Of a DNA stretch of 64,000 nt, positions 57,381-64,000 are shown one piece after another. A model generated the notes under the pieces. It saw only the letters and a list, made by a program, of their open reading frames with translations, did no database searches and was not told the origin of the DNA. The translations under genes were made by a program, and so were the position numbers. The stretch is from Iris pallida (Eukaryota; Streptophyta; Magnoliopsida; Asparagales; Iridaceae), in the NCBI GenBank assembly GCA_029216955.1, contig JANAVB010015600.1, positions 36,554,997 to 36,618,996 on the forward strand, read 5' to 3'. Numbering within the stretch: the first letter of the stretch is position 1; each line of letters begins with the position of its first letter.

Positions 57381-60300
57381 TGTAACACCCAGTTTTCCAG
57401 ATGAGGGTATTTTTGAAATTTTGTAATTATATTTATTATTTATTGATATTTATTTCACATTATGATTTTTAGTGATTTTTAATTATTTTTAAACTATTTA
57501 AAAACTGTTTTAAGTCATGACTTGTGATTTTGGTGTGCAGCTAGTGAAACCGTAGAGACTGCATGACCTAGAGCCTAACTGTGTCATTAGGATGTTTTAA
57601 TTATCATTTTTAGTCTAGGGGTAATTTGGTTATTTTGACTTATTTGAATTATTTGGTGATTTATTGAATTGGTGAATTCTAGGTTGACCTTGACTTCTTG
57701 AGACCAAGTGGACTAGCTTAGAAGCTAACCCTAGTTATGATCACTTGGTTAGATTATGAAACCCTAGTTAACCTAAGTTAATGATACTCTAGTCATTAGG
57801 ATTAAATTGGGGAAATAGAGATAATGAATAGGTTGGTTAAGGACTTGTGATTTCATAAACCATGACTTATGGCTTAAGGTCCATAGAGGCCCATAACCCA
57901 ATTAGTGAAACCAAAACCCTTACCCTAGCATTTATGGCCAGCCACCTAGGGTTCCACACCCCTATTTAATGTCTCTACCACTTAGGGCTAGCCTCCTTTA
58001 GGAAATAGCAAAGTTTGGAAATAGAGGTAAAACCCTTTCTTCCCCAATCCATAACTTCTCCATTTCAACTCCTTTTTCCTTCTAATTTCTTGCAATAGAT
58101 CCTAATCTCTGTGTATTTCCTGACTATGGTAAGAAATTTCAGTGGAGGAGCAATTTGGAGGAGTTTGGGTGGCAAGAGAAACACCCCTCTTTGAAGCTTT
58201 TTTGGACTTTTTCACACACCTAGGTAATTCCTAATCCTCTCCATAAAATAGTGATTTAATTGCATGAATAGGAAGCCCTAGGAATACCCTAACTACTGGT
58301 ATAGGTATTGCTAGGTTTCGTGTCCAATACGTGTCCGTATCGGACACGTATCAGTGGGCATACTAGGTGTTCGGCGAAATGCCACAAAGGATTTATTTTT
58401 CGTATTTTTGAAATCTAATTTCATGGATCTCTAGATCTAGGTATGAGTAGCAATGTTTATGAAGACTGAGTTATTTTAGTGTCCTTTTTGTGTCAGTTTT
58501 AGACACACACACGCACGCAGCAGGCTACGCACAGTGCCCTGCTGCTCGGGCACTGTAGCGGACACGACACGGGGACTCAGGCCCTGAAATTTTGTGGACA
58601 TATTCCTCTAGTGACTGAAACGACACCTAAAAAGTTTCATAGGATCTCGTTGTGTATGCACGAAGGAAATTGACCCGTACTGGGTTTGCGCACTCACACG
58701 CGCGTGTACAGACACGCTCGGATACGCGTCTCGTGCATGCGACACGATCCACGTGGACACTGTGCAGGCTATAGGACACACTCTCCTAGTCCTGACGAAC
58801 ACTTAGACACGTGCACGAGGTGTCTAGTGTAGTGAGTCGTGTCCACGAGTCGACTGCATCGCAGCACGATGCAGTTTGTGCACGCGATGTGTCTGTGCGT
58901 GTTTTGTGATTGGATACACCGTGTCCAGTCGTGGAGACACGTGGGGACTCGTGTGGACTCTGGACACGAGTACGACACTACCTTGGCTATTTAAATTGAT
59001 GTAAATTATATTATTGATTTTGAAATTGGAGGTTCATGTAACCTCTGATACTCATTTCACAGTATTCACATTTTTGAATTCAAATTCATTTTAATTTCTT
59101 TTTTTTTAAAATGTAAATTTATATGTATGTATGTATGTATGTTGATGTGACTGTGATATGGAATTACATATCTGTTGCACTGTGGTATGGTTTCAATGGG
59201 ATTTTGACATGGTTTTGGTTTAAAATTGTTCAAGTGCCTGATACTTTCCTGTTGTTTTCCTGATTTTGATTCCCATTTTAAAACTGATTTTGAAGCCATC
59301 AACCATGTTTAGATTCTTATACATGTGTATTTAGACTATTACAAAGTCTGTATACTGTTTGTGTTTGGGTTTTAAATTTGAATTTGATTTTAGATGGTTG
59401 ATTGAATTGAATGTTATATAAAACTGAGAATGAAATGTGAATTGAAACCAAATTCCTGAGTTTGCACAGCCTTCATGACCAAGTCGAGCTCCACACACAT
59501 TTCTCTGTGACACTCACTGGACACACACCTTGACACTTGCTGACACAGCCACTTGACACCATGATCTGCTACCTTGACCCTTGTTTCAGTCCAATACTTG
59601 GACAAGAATTGGGTGAGAGCCTGGAACCTAAGACTCAAGCTTGAGATTAGTTGTATTTCAATTTAGTTTTCATGACTTGTGGGTTCTTCGAATGAGTAAG
59701 AATTACTGAAATTGTTCAGTTGGCAGGTTTGAGATAAGTTGTGTTGGGTTTTCAATGAAATACATTGTTTCTTTACATTTTCCAGTTTGAGTAAATTTGA
59801 GATTTGAATATATAAAACTGAGAATTTATGCATACACTACACACACACAGAGGTACCCATTTGCACAATTTTATGAACACACCCTAGCCTTTACATCCAA
59901 ACACACTGTTACACTGTCAAGAGTCGGGGCACTGTTTGGAATGCTCTTTAACCTGAAGACTAACGGCTAGAGTTCAGTTTCAGGCCAATTGGCCATAGCC
60001 TTGTACAGGACCCTTCCATACCTGAGATATACAGGCCTATGTGTGTGCACACGCCCTACTGCCATTACCTTTTCCTGAGAACCACAGATTTTTTCTCACA
60101 CACACACACACTCAAATCTGCCGCATTATTCCCTGTTCATGTGGTATCACACCCTCTTATGATACAACTGTCCTTGACACACTCTCTAAAACCTGTCACT
60201 TGATTGGGTGAATTGAATGTTAGAAATCTGTGACCAATCTCCTTTGCAGTCCCTTGATTTTCTGGCAGCAGTATAGTGGCATGTGGTGTTGGCCTTGGTT

Positions 60301-62280
60301 GGTATTACCTTGCCTTGACATGGCATAGGAGAGTCAACATCCTTCATTAGTTAGATTATGAAGTTGTTCAACCCTATATTAGGATGCCAGTCCTATGTTG
60401 TCCTGCATTCATGTGCTGTCCCTTACCTTTGTGCATCAAGTAACATACATGAGGTTAGTTGACTTGGGTATAGGACCTTGGTAGTATAGTGTGTTTCACT
60501 ATTCTCTTTCCAGTTATATATCTTCCCCTCTACACACACACACCTTCAAACCAATGTAAACACACCCTATAGTCCTGTCACTAGTTTCAGGGAAAACTGA
60601 AACTTGTGAGTTGATTTCCTAATCAACTCACACCAACACACATCTGTCACACCCCTCCACACATGTTATATACACACACACAATCTGGAATGGACCTTCA
60701 CACACACCCTACATTATGTCATTTTCCACACACATGCCTATGCCTAAACTAAGAACCACTAATTCCTAATTCACCCTTTCACCTTTGGCACACACTATTG
60801 TATCACATATACGTGTCCACCTCCATATGTATTATAAGGATTAATGGCCTATATGTATATATGAATATTTTGTCTATATGACATATAGCCTATGAGTGTA
60901 TATCTCTATATGATGATAATACCTATATATGACATGCCTAGTATAGCTTTGCATATCATTCTATAGCCTAGGGTACATATATACATTATATTGGTGTATG
61001 GTACTTGGCATGGTTGTACTAGTGTGGTCCTATTGGCTTGTGCTTGTACGTGATTGCTAGATTAGTCTTGGTTAGGCCTAGTGAGACTTGTTAGACTTGA
61101 TTGGACTAAGATTGACCTAGTTTGACTAGAGTATTAACTTGGGTTGACCCAGAGTTGACCAAGTTTGACTTGGACCTAGTTTGACCTAGACAGTTGACCA
61201 GGGTTGACTTAGAGTTGACTTTGACCTAGATTGGCCTAGAAATCATGTAGATTGCATCATAAATATCATTTGTCTTATTTTAAGCATATTATAACCTATA
61301 CTGCTCTATTTAGGACATTGTGACTTTGGTGCAGACATCTGATATTACACTACTCTTTTCAGAGTATCAGGCGAGTACATTCTCTGATAGTTCTCTCATT
61401 TATTTGTCAATTACTGTATTTCAGTTATAGTTAGCTGTATGTGATTCTCTGTTACAAACACGTACTGTTATTTCTGGATTCATGTATACGACACACATTT
61501 ATTTTCTGGCCTCTATTACTGGTATCATCATTTCCGGCTTCTATTACTGGAATCATTTACTGGAATCACCCCGGAATCATTTACTGGTATCATCGTACTT
61601 GGCTGGACTCATCTTGAATCATTGTGTCAGAATTCTGGATTCACTTGCTGGGAGGGGAAATACTAGAGTAAGACATGTAGACATACCCCATTTCTGGAAT
61701 CACCCTTTGCTGGAATCATACTGGAATGGTAGCCATTTTCATCAATATAACTGTCTATAACTGTTTTATAGTTCTTTGTCATTTACTTGGGTTTTCTAGA
61801 TGAGATGTGCTCGTTCCTGTCCTGACTGGACCTGTTGAAAATTTTACAGATGATTGCCCTGAGGACACATGCCCTACATTTTACTGAGGAGATGGCTTAG
61901 CTACCTTTGGCCCCGACACTCAGGAGTGATCGGGAGTTTAGTTAGTCTGTCATGTTTTAGTTTTCCTGTTTAGATCTGGAGTTGTATATAGAGATTTGAG
62001 ACTTGAGATGTATTGAGATTGTTATTATTATATCAGTAGTTTTGTTGTCTTCAAATTCTTAGTTACATTTCTGTGTTATCTTATCATGCTTAGACTGTGA
62101 TTGAGTTACACCATATCTTATACTTGTCCTCCGTTCGGAGTTGATCATGATGAGTACATTATATACTGCATGAGTTGATGGTTAGTTAGAGACTTAGAAC
62201 ATCGTTCTACCGCCGACACTGCGGCGTAGGCTGGGCGCTGTTACGTACTCGTACCCTCATAGTGGGTGCGGGTTGTGACA
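57381..62280 (+). repeat. TR-GAG 3' LTR
   Basis: 4900 bp, nearly identical to the 5' LTR apart from scattered substitutions and a 352-bp deletion ending at GCCAT near 61735. The W-box array is at 61112-61225 and the GACACG cluster at about 58315-58980. Confidence 0.92.
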
Positions 62281-62339
62281 CTTCTACAAGACCCCCTTCA
62301 AAGTTTTCAATTTTTTCCAAAATTTTGAAATACTTTGAA

Positions 62340-62450
62340 CATAAGCGTAAAATCTGGGATATCCAACAGTCTTCTGCATAGAATTCGGGATACTCAACAG
62401 TCATCCGCGTAGCGTTCGGGATACCCAACAGTCATCCGCGTATTTTTCAG
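62340..62450 (+). repeat. Tat-B pre-polypurine motif array
   Basis: AGCGTAAAATC, then three copies of a 35-bp unit with TTCGGGATA(C/T)CCAACAGTCATC and CGCGTA(G)/GCATAGA. The position matches the ATGCGGCC array of Tat-A at 23075-23205. Confidence 0.7.
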
Positions 62451-62476
62451 GAATTTGAACCGATTTCAAAATTTCC

Positions 62477-62487
62477 TATAAATATAG
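62477..62487 (+). promoter_or_regulatory. TATA box of the Tat-B antisense gene
   Basis: TATAAATATAG lies 96 bp before the antisense ATG at 62583, mirroring the box at 22852-22862 in Tat-A. A GAGAGAGAAC leader follows. Confidence 0.72.
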
Positions 62488-62582
62488 TTCAACTGCTAGA
62501 GAGAGAACTTTACTCATTCTCGTGAATTCTTAATCTTTGAATATCCTTCTCTTCTTCGAAATCCCAATCTTCAAACTCCTCG

Positions 62583-62730
62583 ATGGCACCAAAGAGCAAA
62601 ACCTCCGCCGGCGCTAAGGGTAAGAAGCCCGCCGTCACTGCTTCGTCGGCGGCTAATCGAGCAGAGACCACCGTTCCAACACCAGTGGCGACCCCGAGAC
62701 CTAATCCCGCTGTGGCTCCGGCCATGACAG
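62583..62730 (+). CDS. Tat-B antisense gene, exon 1
   Basis: ATG at 62583; encodes MAPKSKTSAGAKGKKPAVTA and an Ala/Pro/Thr-rich, disordered-looking stretch, similar to exon 1 of the Tat-A antisense gene. The donor ACAG-GTAGAA at 62731 gives a phase-1 intron that joins exon 2 in its open frame. The frame also stays open to 62824 without splicing. Confidence 0.65.
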
Positions 62731-63461
62731 GTAGAACTCTACCTAGTTCGGCCGTGGGTTCGTCGGAGAAGAAGAAGGATCCGAACCCTAAAACTTTACC
62801 CCCACATTTATACGTGTTAGCGTAAAAAATAAAAAATCACAAAATATGCCCACGTCTATCCGTGCCAGCGTAAAAATAGAATACGCCCACGTCAATACGT
62901 GTTAGCGTAAAAATCTGAACAACAGAATACGCCCACATCAATACGTGCTAGCGTAAAAATATAAAATACGCTCACGTCTATACATGCCAGCGTAAAGTTT
63001 GTGAACAACAAAATACGCTTACGTCTATACGTGCCTGCGTAAAATATAAAAATACGCTCACGTCAATACGTGCCAGCGTAAAGTTGAAAACAATCAGAAT
63101 ACGCTCACGTCAGCGTAAAATGTTTTAAGCGTAAAATATACGCAAATTTCATATGTGCTAGCGTAAAAGACTATATGTTTTCGTGCGTATAACTTTTACT
63201 CTTTTGAACAGATAAAAGAACGCGTAAAACTTTTAGTCATACACTGCATCAACTTAATAAACAATCCTTTACGCACAAATCTTCTCTTACGTAAAATAAC
63301 TCTTGCGTAGAGATAGGTCAACTTAGGATTTTTCCAATGTCTTCTGAAATAAAGACTGAAAAACCTTTACGCACAAACATTTACTTGCGTAAAATCATTT
63401 GCGTATAAAGATTTAATTTTGAATTCTTTTAACTTGATTTTTGTTGATCTTCTTTTTGCAG
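62731..63461 (+). repeat. Tat-B antisense gene intron 1, filled with GCGTAAA motifs
   Basis: A 731-bp intron (GTAGAA...CTTTTTGCAG). It holds about 15 copies of AGCGTAAAA, many alternating with AATACG(C)CCACGTC(T/A)ATACGTG, plus inverted TACGC copies. The counterpart intron of Tat-A is filled with ATGCGGC. Confidence 0.8.
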
Positions 63462-64000
63462 TGGACTTGCAGATTCATCCTCTATTTGAGATTTTTGGTT
63501 CTCCAACTGGCATCTTGGGTTCCAACTACTTAGAGAACCTGTCTCATGTTGAGTTTCCACAATCAGACAAACAGTATCCTGAGGAGAGACAACAACTGAT
63601 AGCTGTCCAGGGAGATAGGATGCTGTTGATTTTGATAAATGGAGAGCTGCTGACATCGATGGATGGCCGACAATTCTTGAAGCCCGCCTTCCTATTTGGA
63701 GACGCCATCAACTTCAAATCTCAGACAAATCCCAAGAATGAATCCTGGGTATTTAGATTTGGGGAGAGAGCGATGTACCTCCCTTCAATGTCAAGGGATT
63801 ATCCCCTGTCTTCGTTCGTTTATGCCACCCACACAAGACATATGATCTGGAACCTGACTCCCAACAGTTATGGTAGACCAGGAAAAATCCTATTCAAGAG
63901 AGATGAGTCCCACCAAATAGGCTATCATACCAGTGCTCCGAGTGGTGGTGTTGTCCCTTTCTTCGGTTTGCTGTCTGGATTCACACCCAGCGAAGATTCA
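63462..64000 (+). CDS. Tat-B antisense gene, exon 2 (PMD-like gene, partial)
   Basis: It starts after TTCTTTTTGCAG; joined to exon 1 the frame is open for 179 codons to the window edge with no stop, unlike the Tat-A copy. It shares the PEERQQLI...FLKPAFLFGDAI block with Tat-A exon 2 and keeps the Trp where Tat-A has a stop (ESWVFRFGERAMYLPSM). The PMD-type motifs would lie beyond the right edge. The product may be functional in this copy. Assignment to the PMD group rests on the Tat-A homologue. Confidence 0.7.

Larger units (their letters stand above)
50416..62280 (+). mobile_element. TR-GAG-type non-autonomous gypsy element with 5-kb LTRs
   Basis: Direct LTRs 50416-55673 (5258 bp) and 57381-62280 (4900 bp), starting TGTAACACCCAG and ending GGGT(C/T)GTGACA, with perfect TSD CTTCT (50411-50415 and 62281-62285). 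The internal region is only 1707 bp and encodes gag alone, with no protease, RT or integrase. This fits the plant class called TR-GAG (terminal-repeat retrotransposon with GAG domain). The gag type, GAGGACGAAATTTTTATAAGG before the 3' LTR and the TGTAACACCC start point to a Tekay/Del-like chromovirus helper. Confidence 0.9.
62286..64000 (-). mobile_element. Tat-B: second Tat element, 3' end (minus strand, runs off the right edge)
   Basis: Continues the Tat-B LTR start (62288-62286), the polypurine tract GAAGGGGGTCT (62299-62289, identical to Tat-A), a motif array, and an antisense gene on the plus strand homologous to the Tat-A aORF. Sense pol must lie to the right of the window. Confidence 0.82.

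Overview
The window is flowering-plant nuclear DNA made almost entirely of nested transposable elements. No convincing host gene, tRNA or rRNA gene was found. The evidence is Ty3/gypsy and copia LTR retrotransposon ends with target-site duplications (TSDs), a CACTA transposon with a TNP2-type transposase, hAT- and Mutator-like MITEs, plant-mobile-domain (PMD) coding sequence, and many micro- and minisatellites. Species cannot be read from the sequence.

Layout. (1) 1-27535 is a minus-strand CACTA element whose terminus lies at 27535. It is split by a 22.2-kb Tat-lineage Ty3/gypsy element, 'Tat-A' (2516-24715, TSD CTTAT), inserted a few codons after the transposase start codon. Tat-A has LTRs of about 1.45 kb, a decayed gag-pro-RT-dual RNase H-integrase on the plus strand, and a long multi-exon antisense gene (aORF, 22757 down to 13901) encoding a PMD-like protein. 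A 4.2-kb solo LTR (16925-21131, TSD GTAAC) sits inside that gene. (2) 27536-31667 holds a fragment of an LTR element with an initiator-Met primer site, a 1.8-kb TIR element filled with an A-rich minisatellite, and a MITE. (3) 31668-38692 is a degenerate minus-strand gypsy element with repeated LTR segments. (4) 38693-45043 is a copia LTR split by a second solo LTR (39517-43176, TSD ACATG). (5) 45044-49191 is another minus-strand LTR of the same broad group, carrying a Mutator-type MITE. (6) 49192-64000 is the 3' end of a second Tat element, 'Tat-B' (minus strand, running off the right edge). Its LTR is split three bases from its start by an 11.9-kb gag-only element with 5-kb LTRs (50416-62280, TSD CTTCT), i.e. 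a TR-GAG-type non-autonomous element.

Main observation. Tat-A and Tat-B carry homologous antisense PMD genes. Each has its own TATA box about 100 bp upstream of the ATG and a phase-1 intron with a conserved acceptor. Each element is also peppered with its own short motif: ATGCGGC in Tat-A and GCGTAAA in Tat-B. The motifs occupy the same places in both: U3 of the LTR, the stretch before the polypurine tract, and the first intron of the antisense gene. A replaceable motif tied to a self-encoded nuclear-type protein resembles the VANC/VANDAL anti-silencing arrangement and is the best candidate here for an undescribed system. Also notable are hairpin arrays with compensatory base changes (Tat-A leader; solo LTR 2) and a ten-copy W-box array in the TR-GAG LTRs.
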